64,000 nt of DNA. Origin: Hormiphora californensis (Eukaryota; Ctenophora; Tentaculata; Cydippida; Pleurobrachiidae). A program made the translations under genes and the position numbers. This document shows, piece after piece, positions 22,929 to 33,990 of this stretch. Position 1 is the stretch's first letter. Each line of letters begins with the position of its first letter. Location: positions 129,001 through 193,000 of the forward strand of contig CM035360.1 in assembly GCA_020137815.1 (NCBI GenBank). The letters are read 5' to 3'. The notes beneath the pieces are model-generated. The model searched no databases. It was given only the letters and a program-made list of their open reading frames with translations, and was not told the origin of the DNA.

Positions 22929-25900
22929 CTCTCTCTCTGCCTCTCTCTCTCTCCCTCCCTGCTTGGCAGCAGATGCTCTAAAGCATGCTTGATAGGGAAC
23001 AGCAGGCACGTCTATACAATTTGTCTGTCTGTTGGTGTGTAAAACTCTCTCAAACAAACTGTTACATACATGATGGAAGATGACGTAAATTTAGGCTAAT
23101 TATAATATGATCGACAGAAAAACAAAATACTTTTTACAAAATCGAGATAAATGTGGGTGTTTGATACCTGTTGCGAGATGGAGGGGAGTATGAAATTCAT
23201 CATCCATAGTTGTCGTATCAGAGTTAAATTCAAGGAGTGCTTTGGCAACCTCTTCCGACCCAGCTATACACGCCAAGTGAAGGGCTGTGTGGGAATCACT
23301 GTCCTTAGCTTTCGTCAACTCTCTGAGTATAACACTTATCAATTAGGTACAATTATCAGTGAATTGAATGGAAAATGGAAAAGTATGGGTATCTATTCAT
23401 CATAATAGGGGATGTGAAAGCGAATAGTTTCGGGATATGTTACAGTTTTCTCCAGCCCGGACTTACAACTTGTATTTGCAGAGAAGTCGTGCACATTTTC
23501 CATTGTGATTCTTAGCACACCAGTGAAGAGCGGTCTGGCCGTTATAATCCTTAGTGGTCGCATGTATCTAGAGGTAACTCTAGTTAGTTCCTTGGTAATC
23601 TAATAAATTTCATCAATTCATCTTATTAGTGACAGCAAACTAAAGGTAACCACAGTTATCTTACATTTTTGGAAAGTAGAGTCTTCACAGTTTGATCGTT
23701 TTCGTTTCGGCAGGCAAGCATGAGGGGGGTCTTTCCTGTGTCATCCGTTGTCTAAAATAGGGAAATATAATAATTTAGACATTTACATAGAGTGATTACT
23801 TATTAAACTAATAAACAGGTTTATACAACTGGAATACAACTTAAAGCCCCGAATATGTATTCTTAACCCTTTGACGGCGACAGAGCATATATGCTACAGT
23901 CTATTCTAGGCGGCCTGGAAGTCCTTATATTATATCTAGGTGGCCCATATTTTGTCACAAGCTAGTTTTAGGGATTATGAACCTAACACTACGTCCAGAT
24001 CAGCTCAGAAAATCAAGAAAAAAAATTTATAACCCTTCTAAGGAGGCTAATTTCAGCCTTTTTTTAAAAACATTTCTTATTTTTTTGTTTTTTGGGGGCA
24101 CAACTAATCCTTTGAAGGAATAAAAGTACTTGACATAACCTACCGAATGCAAAAAACCGCATCAAAAAATATTGAAAATTGAATGAGTTATTAACATTTT
24201 AGTCGCCGTATCATATATGATACTATCGCCCGTAAGGGAATTCTAGTAACAAATCTAAATTGTACAAGTTTGTGGGTGCTATGGCATAAATTTATACTTT
24301 CATGAGGTTTGTAGCTACAAGTTCTACAATCGTGAACGGTTTTTACCTGGAAAAGAACCCAAATTGAGGGTTTTCATAATTATACTATTTTGCCCCCCGG
24401 GGTAAATTCTCCTAAAACATTTCCCTAATTCGGGGCCAAAAAAGGGCTTAAAAACAAAACCTGGGCACCCAAAATTTTTAGAATCTTAGTGGGGTAAGGC
24501 ACAATTTTTGGGTTCCCCCCTCTTTCCCAAAAATGGGTAAATGGGGAAAACCAATCCTTGGGAAAAAAATTTGGAAAAAACTTTTTTTTACTTAAATTTC
24601 CGTCCCGCGCTTTTAATTTTTTGGGAAACTTTGGGGCCCGGGGAAAAGGGGTTTTTGGGGACCAAAGGGGGCCACTAAAATGTGGGGGAATCCTTTGCCC
24701 TTAGGGGGGGAGAGCACATATTTGGTCGGGTACCTGGGTCCCTAATTGAAATTGGGGGGGAATTTTTGGGTTTTAATTACTTTCCCTGGAGCGCTAATAA
24801 AAAACTTTACAAAGAACAAAACAAGGGGGGGGGCACTAAAAAGTGTAAAATCCCTCGGGCCTTTTGGGGGATGAGCACATCGCTGGTTTCTATTCCCACC
24901 CCCCAAATGAATAATTTGGGTTAATTAGTAATTGACGGGTTGCACACCGCCACTTTTCAACCAAACCCCGTGGTTTCTAGGTAACCTGAGCTCCCTTTTT
25001 CTCAATCCCAAAGGTTTTTCTGACATCCCCCCAACATCCCTAAACCCCCATAACCGTGTGTCCAAAAAAAATTGGGAAACTTTAGTTTCATTAGAGTTGA
25101 AAAGTGTTGTAGGGGTCAATAGGAAAAAAAAAAATTTTTTAGGTTTAGTTGAAACTTGGTTTTAGGGGAAAGGGTTTAGTTCAGGGGAAGAGGATTTTTA
25201 TGAGCTGAAGACCCTATCTAGGGTTGAATCGAGTGCTATCCCTTTTTTGTTTAACCAGTTCCCAAAAGGGGATACAAAATGGGGTTAGGGAGGGCATAAG
25301 AAACCTTTTTTGAGCAAAAGCTCAGGGTTACCTAAAAAAACCCCGGGATTTTTGGGGAAAAGTGCCGGGGTGCAACCGTAATTAAACCCAATTTCCAATT
25401 ATCTCAAATTTGGGGGGGGGAAAGAAACTCATAAATTTTCCCCATCCCCACCCAAGGCGAGATTTTTTCACATTTTAGTGCCCCCCCCTTGTCTGTTACT
25501 CCCTAAAGTTTTTTTTATTTGCGTCCAGGGCAAGTAATTTGGGGTTAAAATTTTCCCATTATCTCAATTGATTTCCCCCTGCCCCCAAAAATGTGCTCTT
25601 CCCCCCCCTAATGCGATGAAATTCACCATTTTGGTCCTTGATTTTTCTCTTAAAAAAATTTCCCTTTTTTTTCCCCAATTATGGGTGTTTTTAAGGAGAA
25701 TTTAACCCCTTTGGAAAATAGTATCATATATTTCAATATTTTAATTTGGTTTTCTTTTCCCCGGTAAAAAACCCCCTTCCAATTATTTGTTGAACTTGGG
25801 GGCCCCCCCAAAACCTTTTAAAAGAAAAAGCCCCCCTCCAAAATTTTTTGCCATAAACACCCACAAAAATTGTACAAATTTTGATTTTTTACTAAAAATT

Positions 25901-26255
25901 CCCCCCCCTTCCGGGGCATGGTTTTCAATATATGCTACAGTTTGGGCCCCAGCAAAAACTACAAAGTTTGGAATTTCCAAAAATTCCCTTTTGAGGGCTT
26001 TTTTTTTTGATAATATCCTTCTTTAAAAAACAAAATTTGAAAAATTTTTATCGACCCCAAACCTTCCGCCGTCAAAGGGTTAATGTCCCATTTTAACCCC
26101 CCCCCTTCCCCTAAATTAGCGAGTGCATCCCCCAAAACCGGGCATGGGGACACCCCCAAAAGCCTCTGGCCTCGCTGCAACATGAGAAACAGACCGGCCA
26201 TCCTTATCCTTGATTTTAGGATCGCCCTTCACAATCCAATAGGGTGATGAGCGCT
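16800..26255 (-). CDS. Inversin-like ankyrin-repeat / IQ protein
   Basis: Minus-strand exons with matching phases: 23751-23665, 23567-23467, 23322-23168, 22521-22379, 22194-21731, 21544-21411, 21076-20916, 20670-20507, then 17487-16800 (stop). A further ankyrin-like exon (KIKDKDGRSVSHVAA) lies at about 26255-26146 inside poor-quality sequence; more 5' exons are probably missing. Ankyrin repeats are visible in succession (DDTGKTPLMLACRNEND; DYNGQTALHWCAKNHNGKCA; SDSHTALHLACIAGSEE; DNHGRTGLHMAAQEGH; DRGRTPLMYAAAAKQTACVK; ASGITPLHCSIANDNADSCK; RYLTPLDYAL). They are followed directly by an IQ-like helix (ILANRIRIAWRRFRRRKYG). This order, including the TPLDYAL repeat just before IQ, is that of inversin (NPHP2), a primary-cilium scaffold. 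The C-terminal exon is a Ser/Thr/Pro/Gln-rich tail of about 225 residues. An alternative last exon may lie at 19669-19552. The assignment as inversin orthologue rather than another ankyrin-IQ protein is inference. Confidence 0.72.
17707..19265. mobile_element. TA-flanked fold-back element (Tc1/mariner-like MITE)
   Basis: Long inverted arms of about 745 bp (17707-18450 and 18522-19265) surround a spacer of about 70 bp. Each end begins CAAGGTGGCCCATAAATT and is flanked by TA on both sides, as expected for a Tc1/mariner-type insertion. The arms differ at few positions, suggesting youth or gene conversion. There is no transposase; the 60-80 residue ORFs are mirror images in the two arms. It sits in the last intron of the ankyrin/IQ gene. 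Confidence 0.85.
19552..19669 (-). CDS. Possible alternative terminal exon of the ankyrin/IQ gene
   Basis: Acceptor CTCTCTAG precedes an exon that continues the AG-phase left by the IQ exon (20670-20507). It reads RCKSCGSEVVPILP, then a (Thr-Pro)n run and a stop at 19552-19554. The main exon at 17487 fits the same phase, so this would give a short isoform. A CxxC motif is present but too little to call a zinc site. Confidence 0.4.
19700..20010. repeat. GA then CT microsatellite tracts
   Basis: A GA-rich tract (about 19718-19780) and a CT-rich tract (about 19915-20015) flank unique sequence in the intron of the ankyrin/IQ gene. The ORFs reading across them are repeat translation. Confidence 0.75.
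21264..21372 (+). mobile_element. 109 bp hAT-like MITE, copy 1
   Basis: Terminal inverted repeats CAGGAACCGATCGAA / TTCGGTCGGTTCCTG bound a 109 bp element with a central GTCACGTGAC. The 8 bp flanks are identical (AAAGGAAG at 21256-21263 and 21373-21380). An 8 bp target duplication and CAGG ends fit the hAT superfamily. It lies in the intron upstream of the exon 21076-20916. Confidence 0.88.
21583..21690. repeat. 19 bp tandem repeat
   Basis: About six copies of a unit near AATCCTCACAAAGACTTT sit in the intron just before the exon 21544-21411 (minus strand). Confidence 0.8.
22818..22956. repeat. CT microsatellite
   Basis: An almost pure CT tract in an intron of the ankyrin/IQ gene. The apparent Leu-Ser ORFs are artefacts. 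Confidence 0.9.
23877..26079. mobile_element. TTAA-flanked fold-back element (piggyBac-like)
   Basis: The left end is TTAA followed by CCCTTTGACGGCG; the right end is the mirror CGCCGTCAAAGGG-like sequence followed by TTAA at 26080-26083. TTAA targets with CCCTTTG-type ends are typical of piggyBac relatives. The first 500 bp or so and the last 450 bp are inverted copies (shared ATATATGCTACAG, ATACTATTTT and AAATTCTCCT segments). The right half is badly corrupted by homopolymer expansion, so no transposase can be judged. Confidence 0.7.
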
Positions 26256-28753
26256 TGGGCCTGCGAGAGATTTGGAGTTTAATATTAGTAAGAAGATCAA
26301 AATTTAAAAAAGTTACCCGTTTACCATTTTCCCGTTTAGTACCTTATCGAAATTCCAGCTTTCAAAAAAGGGGTGCCCTTCGGCCCCTTTTTTTGGGTTT
26401 AATAATGTTTGGGTTTGGGCCCCCCGCATTGATAAAACCCCCACAAAAGTCGTGTTGCCACTTAGCACCCCGGCCCGCACCCTCCCCCTTAACCCCTTTT
26501 CCCCGTTTGGTGGTTTTCCCCCCCCCTGAAAGGGTTTCCGTTATTATTTTCGGGTTTTTACTTAGTGTTTTAAACCATTTTAATTTTTAGGAAAAACAGG
26601 TGACCAAAAAGCTTCCCAAAATTTCCCTCTTTTTGGGAGGCCCCCGCAAAACCCACCCCCGCCCCACCCCCCCCCCGAATTTTTATTCAATTCCTGCAAT
26701 ACCAACGGGTCCCTTGAGCTTTCATCCCAAAAGGGGTTTTTATGGCACCCTGATTTTTCAAACAGCTCCATAGCTCGTTTTTATCCCTACTCCCAACGAC
26801 CAAATTAGGCACACCTTTCCCGCCGGGCAACCCTTTGTCGAGGGGGCACCCCTTGGGTGAGGGGCCTCTTGGACCTTGAAAGTGTTGGGCCGGTTCAAGT
26901 TTTCTTTTTGCTCCGGGAAACCCCCAGCAACATCAGGCTGAGGCCATTTGGGCCGGGCCTTCTTATCTCAACCTTTCCAAAGGATAGGATGGTGTCTAGG
27001 GTGGAGAAGGGCCCCTTTTGCCCCCCCCTGTAGAGTTCAAAGGGGGGGTCCCCTCCCCACCCCCCCTTATTTGGGGGGGCCATTCTATAGCAAGGAATAA
27101 GGGGTTAAAGAGGTCACCAGAAATAATAAACCTTCTGCCTGGCGGGCCAATACGATGACCGATCGGCGCCCCTGAAAATCAAAAAGGGTATCTGGGCGAC
27201 CAAAAATTAAAATTTTTAAAAGTAGCATAACTTTCATACGGTAAACAGCATAGTACATCTCTACACACGGTACAAAAAACGAAGAAGTGATTTTTAAATT
27301 TTGAAAAAAACTCCAAATTTTGGGGACGAATTCTGATTTGGGAAAATTTAGATTTTTTTAAAACCCGCCCGCTTTTTTTTTTAAAAAGGATGGCGGTGTT
27401 GTAATTGCGCGTACCAAAACTGATAGAAAGCTGAAATTACCCCAACAAACCAGTGGTCACCATTTGTAGACCCCTTATGCTCCCGGTTTTCATTTGGATG
27501 TATTTTCGTTAAATAGGAAACTTTTTTGGCTTTTTTATTTCCTAGGCCCCGGTTCTGCAAGTCAAATTTCTTTCGTGCTGAAAATTTGAAAATTTAACAT
27601 CCCGCGACCCCGCGCTCTCCCTCACCGCGCACAATCATACCAAAGAGGCTGTGTTATTCTGGATTTATGTGCAGTATATTGTGATGTGCAGCAGCAGCAG
27701 GCCACACGGCGGTAATAAAGGTGAAACACAAAACAATCTTATCTCCTGTTGAAACGATGTTTACTAATAAATTCGGGGGGAAAAACTAAAAAAAAACAAC
27801 GGTGGAAAAAGGCCCCTTTCAATTTTTAACTTTTAGAAATTGCCGTTTGCAGTGTTCGAATTAAGAAAATACATTGCCACCCATTATCCCACACTGTCTT
27901 GCTGAACAAACATTGTCTCTGTATTTCATATCACATTCATTTCATATCACGCTCGTGGTCGGGTTCAGTTGCACCTGGTAAAGGAGATGGAAATAATATG
28001 GAAGAAGAATTGGCAGGAGGGAAATGGGGGTTTTTGACTTTGGGAGGAAAAAACTGCAAAGGGCGGGAGAAAAAAAAACGATAACCCTGATACAGGATAT
28101 GATAAAAAATTAAATTAAATAGGTTTGGGGGTTTTCTACAGCTTTTTTTGTTGGCGGCGTTGTAAAGGGGCTTTACCCCAGTAGGGAAAAAAAAAAAAAA
28201 AAGGGGAAGAGGGGGGATGAAAGGGAAGAGAGAATAGAAAGAAAATAAGGGGGAAGGGGGGGAAAGGAACCGGGGGAAACCCTTTTTCCCACCCGCACCC
28301 CCCCTTTTTTTTCCCGAAAAATTTTCCCCTTCCCGGGGGGGGGGGGGGCCCCTTTTACAAAAAAAGGGCCCCCCCCCTTTTTTACAAAAAAAGATTAGGT
28401 TAGAAGGAAAAAATGTGCCCGAATTTGAGCCTTTAATACACAAATTTTTTTTGTGAAAAATAAATATCCTGACAAGGAGGGGGGAAAAAGAGAGAGAGAG
28501 AAGGGGGGCGGAGGGAGGAGGAAGGGGGAGGGGAAGGGGGAAGAGAAACCAGGAACTCCAAGGATTTCTAAGTGGGAAGTGTGGATTGGGGTTTTAAAAG
28601 CTGGGGAAAACCCCCCAAAACCACTTTTTTTCCTTCCATTTGTTTCTTTCTTTTTCCATTTACCCCTTTATTAACACACGTTTTGGGGGTTTTGGGGGGG
28701 TAAATTTTTATTTTAAAAGGGCAAAAAGAAGAGGGAGATAGGAAGGAGAAAAG

Positions 28754-28791
<38 letters not shown>

Positions 28792-29230
28792 GAGAAAAAG
28801 AGAAGAGAAAGAAAAAGGGGCTTGAATGCTTGATTTGAATATTCATCTCCATTCCCCTGTCCCTCTTTTTACAAAACCAAAATAAACAGTTTGGTGTTGT
28901 CATAAGGGCGTGCTGACACTCACAACATGCTCAATTTTAGCTAATCACCCCCCGGGGTTGGGGGCCCCTTTTTAAAGGGGGTTTAAACTGCTTACAACTA
29001 CCGGTGATCCCCCTTCAAACCCCATAATTACTGCTAAACTGGCAAGTTTCCGACGCACAAATAAAACATCACACGCCACTCAGGGGGGTGACAACTTCAA
29101 AAAAAAAAAACCCCCGAACTGAAACGAAAGTCTTATAATTCGATTATTTTCCCTTTATTTTTTACTAAAAGCGGTGGGAGGGCCAATCCCCCCTAATGTA
29201 GGGGTATTTGGGGTTTTGTTTTTTCTAAAA
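24360..29230. other. Low-quality, homopolymer-inflated sequence
   Basis: Runs such as TTTTGGGGCCCGGGG and AAAAGGGGCCC occur throughout, unlike the flanking DNA. Recognisable elements are distorted here: the right arm of the TTAA element and an ankyrin exon near 26.15-26.26 kb. This looks like an unpolished read or gap patch. Short ORFs inside are not credible, apart from the one ankyrin exon noted. Confidence 0.7.
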
Positions 29231-29599
29231 TGCACCTCAATTAGATTATAGGTACGCCAGGTGTGTGTGTCCCTAGATCTTTACAATGAGCATCTGTGGA
29301 CATTGTGTGTGAGAGTGAGAGAGAAGGAAGAGAGAGAAGAAAGGGGAAAGGAAAGGAAAGGAGGGAAAAAAGAGAAGAGGAGGGAAAAAGGAGGAGGAGG
29401 AGAGAGCGGAGAGGGAGAGAGAGATCATTATCTATTGAATATAAGAAGGGATGACACAAGAAGAAGAGCGGTAAATTATAGTGACACTGGAATTGTGCAA
29501 GTTTCAATGCATTTGATTATGTAACAGATGTGTGAGCGTACAATCTACAATAATATCTCTCTGTCTCTCTCTCTCCCATTTTCTCTTTCACTCTCTCTC

Positions 29600-30230
29600 C
29601 CTCACTAAAATCTCCAGCCATACACATATAATGTAATCTTCGATGTGAAACCCCATTTCGATGTGAAACTGAATCATTACCCCATTTCATTATCATGATT
29701 ACAAAGTCCCTCTGATTCCCAAACTCTGTCTATAATATGATGGGTATGATGCTTCATTGCAACTTATTATCGTTCTCTCCTCGTGATTCTCTCACTCCCT
29801 CTCACTCCCTCCCTATCTATCTCTCTTTGCCTCTCTCTATCTCTCTCACTCCCTCTCACTCCCTCCCTATCTATCTCTCTTTATCTCTCTCTATCTCTCT
29901 CACTCACTCTCTCCCTCACGTCACTAAAATCTCCAGCCATACACATATAATGTAATGTTCGATGTGAAACTGAATCATTACCCCATTTCATTATCATGAT
30001 TACAAAGTCCCTCTGATTCCCAAACTCTGTCTATAATATGATGGGTATGATGCTTCATTGCAACTTATTATCGTTCTCTCCTCGTGATTCTCTCACTCCC
30101 TCTCACTCCCTCCCTATCTATCTCTCACTCCCTCTCACTCCCTCCCTATCTATCTCTCACTCCCTCTCACTCCCTCCCTATCTATCTCTCTTTCCCTCTC
30201 TCTATCTCTCTCACTCGCTCTCTTCCATTG
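29600..30230. repeat. Two-copy tandem duplication of about 320 bp
   Basis: The segment starting ACTAAAATCTCCAGCCATAC at about 29605 recurs at about 29924. Both copies contain TATAATATGATGGGTATGA and a trailing CTCACTCCCT-rich tract. The copies are nearly identical apart from CT tract length. Confidence 0.8.
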
Positions 30231-30307
30231 AATATTATGCAACACTGCGAATTATGTACTGAATGTGTATGTGATATCTTCTACAAGGCAGCAGATAGAG
30301 GAGCTTA

Positions 30308-30354
30308 GAGAAAGAGAGGCAGGCAGGGAGAGAAAGAGAGAGAGAGAGAGAGAG

Positions 30355-30399
<45 letters not shown>

Positions 30400-30400
30400 T
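30308..30400. repeat. GA microsatellite
   Basis: A GA tract with occasional GATA steps, between the low-quality region and the KEN-box gene. Leu/Ser-rich ORFs on the other strand are artefacts. Confidence 0.9.
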
Positions 30401-30789
30401 AGGACACAAAGGGAAAATAGGAATGTTATACTCCTGGCATTTTGCCCTGTCATAAACCCGATGTGCTGCTGCAGTAGCAATCTTGAGACACAGGGAGAAA
30501 CGGGAGAAAGAGAGAGTGTTTGAGAGAAAGAGAGTGTGAGAGGAAGAGAGAAAAAGTGAGAGAAAGGGAGGTGTAGGTTTAAAAAAAGGAAGAAGTCGAG
30601 AGGGAGGGCAAATAGACATGTAGATTACTTTAGAGAAAGAAAATAAAGGATAATCGCATGCTGCTTGACAGTGAAACAAGACACGATTAGAGCATGATTT
30701 GTCATGATGTGGAATAAAAAAGACACGAAAAATATAAGTTACAGATTTAAAATTACTGAAATTATTTGAAAAGATGTTTCTTACTTTCT

Positions 30790-31436
30790 TCATGATCCAT
30801 GCTTCTTCTTGTTACGGTGTGACGTTCTGGGTATGTGCACCTTGGAATATCGAATTCTCAGTGCCATCAATTTACCTGGAGAGGATAAAATTATTAGTTT
30901 TAATAAAATAAATAACGATATAATGGTAATAAATCAATAAAGAGCCTTCAAATTTAGTTAAACTCTGAGGAACTAAAAACCAACCTTCGAGCGACACTTT
31001 TTCTCTGCCAGAGCATTCACGAAGTGTCAGTGGCAGGTTTCTCATAAGGAACGGTCTCACAAACTGCTCAGATTCTGTTATCTCATTTCTTGGTATCGGT
31101 CGTTCCTCGAACACAGACTGAGGTAAACTGAAATCTGCAATAGTCTGCAACTCTCTCTCTTCTTTGGTGACATCCTGTTCAAGGCACCGTCTCTTATTGC
31201 ACCCGCCCTGCTCACTGCCACTTGAGGACGTTGAAAGCCGTTTGAGGGACACACTCAACCTTTTTGGTCGGAGATTTTCTTTGTTCGTGTCGTGAAGTAC
31301 TAGGCAGGTGGTTCTGGGTGACACCCGAAGGTGCCGTCGTGATCTTCGCACTGAGACACCCGTGATGGCAGGTGTGGAATGCACTCTGGCACGGAGGAGG
31401 CGTCGGAGGAAATCAGATCCAGCGGTGTAAATGTTA
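30790..31436 (-). CDS. KEN-box basic protein, last two exons (partial)
   Basis: Exon 31436-30985 (acceptor TTTCTTAG, donor GTTGGT) joins in frame (one base plus two) to exon 30875-30790, which ends in a stop. The product tail contains TNKENLRPKRLS, a KEN-type APC/C recognition motif next to a basic RPKRLS patch. It also has a Ser-rich stretch, an acidic-hydrophobic middle (SVFEERPIPRNEITESEQF) and a basic C-terminus (MALRIRYSKVHIPRTSHRN then KKKHGS). This composition suits a nuclear, cell-cycle-degraded protein, but I do not recognise the family. The first exon or exons should lie above 31436. Confidence 0.55.
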
Positions 31437-32570
31437 CTAAGAAATTGTAACTTGTCTATCTTGTTTGTCTGGTCATCTATTTACATTAACATCTACACGT
31501 GCATATTAAGGGGTTGTTATGGTTGGTGGGCAAGGGGATTGATGGGAAGATTTGGTGGACACTGCACGTGCGAATTGTTGGGTGGTGTTTTCCTGCTGAC
31601 TCAGTGGCATTTATTGAGTGTTCTAGTTTCTACGTTTCTTATCACAACATGATCACGCAGCATGGCAAGGATTATTCTACTACGGAAAGCGCTACTCTAT
31701 TCGCCCATCCGTAGGTATGGCGGTTTTGCTAGTAATTACAAAACAAAATCATTGATCTACAGCGTTTTCTAAAACAGAGATAGCGCATCTCGCTGCCCGC
31801 ACCGCACATGTTAAAAGCCTTTTTATTTGAATATGTGCAGCAATGATGACAATTTATTGGCTAGGATTCTGTTGGTATTAGGAGAATAGGAGGGGTATTG
31901 CAGCATATTTAATCATGTACGCAGAATATTTAAAAGCTGTCGCTCGAATCGACCATCTCGTGAATTTCGAACTTTTGTGAAATTTCTCCGAGCGAGTGAG
32001 ATTTGAGTTCATGAAATTTCATTTTCTTCGTGAAATATCACAGCGCGCACTATTCTTGTTTAAATGCGCGGCTTTATAATTGCGCGTGTCATTTCCGGTA
32101 AATTTGTGTCAGTGACATTGGTAGAGCTTCCGGAAGTAGAATGTACTGAATTCATCCAAAATATATTGACAAGATCAAGAACACTCCTCTATCAAGCCTT
32201 CTCCTTGAAATAAAAGTGGTACAAATTGCAAAACGGCGTTGTTTTTTGAGGAGCCTTGGTCTCAACTTCAAGACTCTCAAATTTGCAAGTTATCAAATCA
32301 GTACAAAATTAAACATAAAAACGTCGCATCGTGCCCATAACATATCAGATATCTCTCACTGCAACTGCAGCACCAATAATTGTCTCACAGTGACAAGGCC
32401 CCATATGCCATTTGAACTGTGTCATGGTACTGGTAGTACCATTGGTACAATTCAAGACATGTGTCACTGTCAGGGCGAATCCTTTGTCCCATTCCCAACT
32501 CTATAGAGTTACTTATATTAGTAATATGTCCCCTATTATACATCTCAACTTCACACGTCCCTAATTATGT
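31437..32570. other. Intergenic / possible promoter region
   Basis: No supported exon. The segment 31.9-32.2 kb holds a palindromic ETS-type site (CTTCCGGAAG) and a second TTTCCGG, and could contain the promoter of the minus-strand KEN-box gene. A five-prime exon for that gene was not identified. Confidence 0.35.
32127..32138. promoter_or_regulatory. ETS-like site
   Basis: GCTTCCGGAAGT matches a palindromic ETS core and lies about 700 bp upstream of the first visible exon of the KEN-box gene. Another TTTCCGG lies about 35 bp away. Activity is inferred only from motif. Confidence 0.25.
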
Positions 32571-33105
32571 TCAGGTGACAGAATCAGGCATGATGTGAAC
32601 TTCTGATAAATCCACTGCCTTTGCTCCACCGTTCATGTGTTGTTGTTGTTGTTCACCTTCGCCAGGCTGGGGAGAGAGAAAAGAGTGTTAAATATTTGGA
32701 GGGTTTCTAAAACTGACTTGGATTAGAATTTAAATCTTCACTTATTATATTCATAGCACAAATGCAAACAATTATTACAATTAATGCACAGTCAACTGAA
32801 TTTGGGAAACATGTTTCTTAATCTTGAAACCATTAAATATTTTCTCCGTCACGTGTGATCACACCAAATTTTAGAGAATGCTTTCTGGCGTACAATCAGC
32901 AGCGCATCTTTCTTAGAATTTTGAAATCAAGACTTGCAACATAGCAATGCGATCCGTAAATAAATGTTCAAAACACGCCCAAATCAGGGGCGTCATCCCA
33001 CTGAAGTGAGCGTAATTTGAACGTTTTCCACGGATCGCTATTTTATAGATCAGCGGATCACTTCACTGCTTGTCTCACCTTTATAACTCGGCTATTGACC
33101 ATGGC
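32571..33105 (-). CDS. 3' end of an unrecognised minus-strand gene
   Basis: Terminal exon 32666-32571 has acceptor CTCTCCCCAG and reads PGEGEQQQQHMNGGAKAVDL, then SEVHIMPDSVT and a stop. A 27 bp micro-exon at 33105-33079 (AMVNSRVIK, acceptor CACCCAG, donor GTGAGA) fits phase 0 into it. Further 5' exons were not found before the formin arrays. The CAA run gives a short Gln tract. Identity unknown; the micro-exon is less certain than the terminal exon. Confidence 0.4.
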
Positions 33106-33516
33106 CTGGGTGTTGGGTGGAGAGATAGATAGGGAGATAGGGAGAGGGAAGGGAAACAAAATAGAAAGAAGAGCTGTCTCAATGTTTCATGCGGGCTTTT
33201 TAGATATGTCTTGATGTCATGCAAAGAAAAGAACAGATCACGTCTCCCTGATCCCTTTTGGCACAGCTCTATCTCACTTCAACTATGAACTCCTGCTTCT
33301 TACGTCATTGGCACGCCCTTCCAATCTCGATATTGAGATTCTCAAAGTATTCTCAATCACCACGTACAACTCAAACTGTATTGTACAATTGCACCATCAC
33401 ACACTACACTTGAGTTTCACAACATTCCGAACTGTCTCATAAAGAAGTAACACGCGGGGGGATGCAAACACGATCATGAATTGAAACACAGTGTTGTGTT
33501 ACCGTATGCGAAGGGA

Positions 33517-33990
33517 TAGTAGAGGGGATAGATACCATGGTGGCTACTTTCTGAACGATTACATTATGGGAGGAGGGGATAGATACCATGGTGGCTACTT
33601 TCTGAACGATTACATTATGGGAGGAGGGGATAGATACCATGGTGGCTACTTTCTGAACGATTACATTATGGGAGGGGATAGATACCATGGTGGCTACTTT
33701 CTGAACGGTTACATTATGGGAGGGGATAGATACCATGGTGGCTACTTTCTGAACGGTTACATTATGGGAGGGGATAGATACCATGGTGGCTACTTTCTGA
33801 ACGATTACATTATGCGAGGGGATAGATACCATGGTGGCTACTTTCTGAACGATTACATTATGGGAGGAGGGGAGGGAGACCATGGTGGCTACTTTCTGAA
33901 CGATTACATTATGGGAGGGGATAGATACCATGGTGGCTACTTTCTGAACGATTACATTATGGGAGGAGGGGATAGATACCATGGTGGCTA
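33517..33990. repeat. 48 bp minisatellite, array 1 (about 10 units)
   Basis: Units of 48 or 51 bp contain GATAGATACCATGGTGGC and TACTTTCTGAACGATTACAT. The length is a multiple of three, so both strands stay open and give false 180-residue ORFs. The array runs directly into the 57 bp array. The same unit forms array 2 at 39.0-40.99 kb and an inverted remnant at 46.27-46.35 kb. Confidence 0.95.

Noticed and set aside
28453-28903. Lys/Glu- and Phe/Ser-rich ORFs
   Set aside because: They lie in low-quality homopolymer-rich sequence and GA repeats.
33437-33982. Long minus-strand ORF of repeated MVSIPSHNVIVQKVAT units
   Set aside because: It is translation of the 48 bp minisatellite (a multiple of three); the other strand is equally open and there are no borders or homologous fold.
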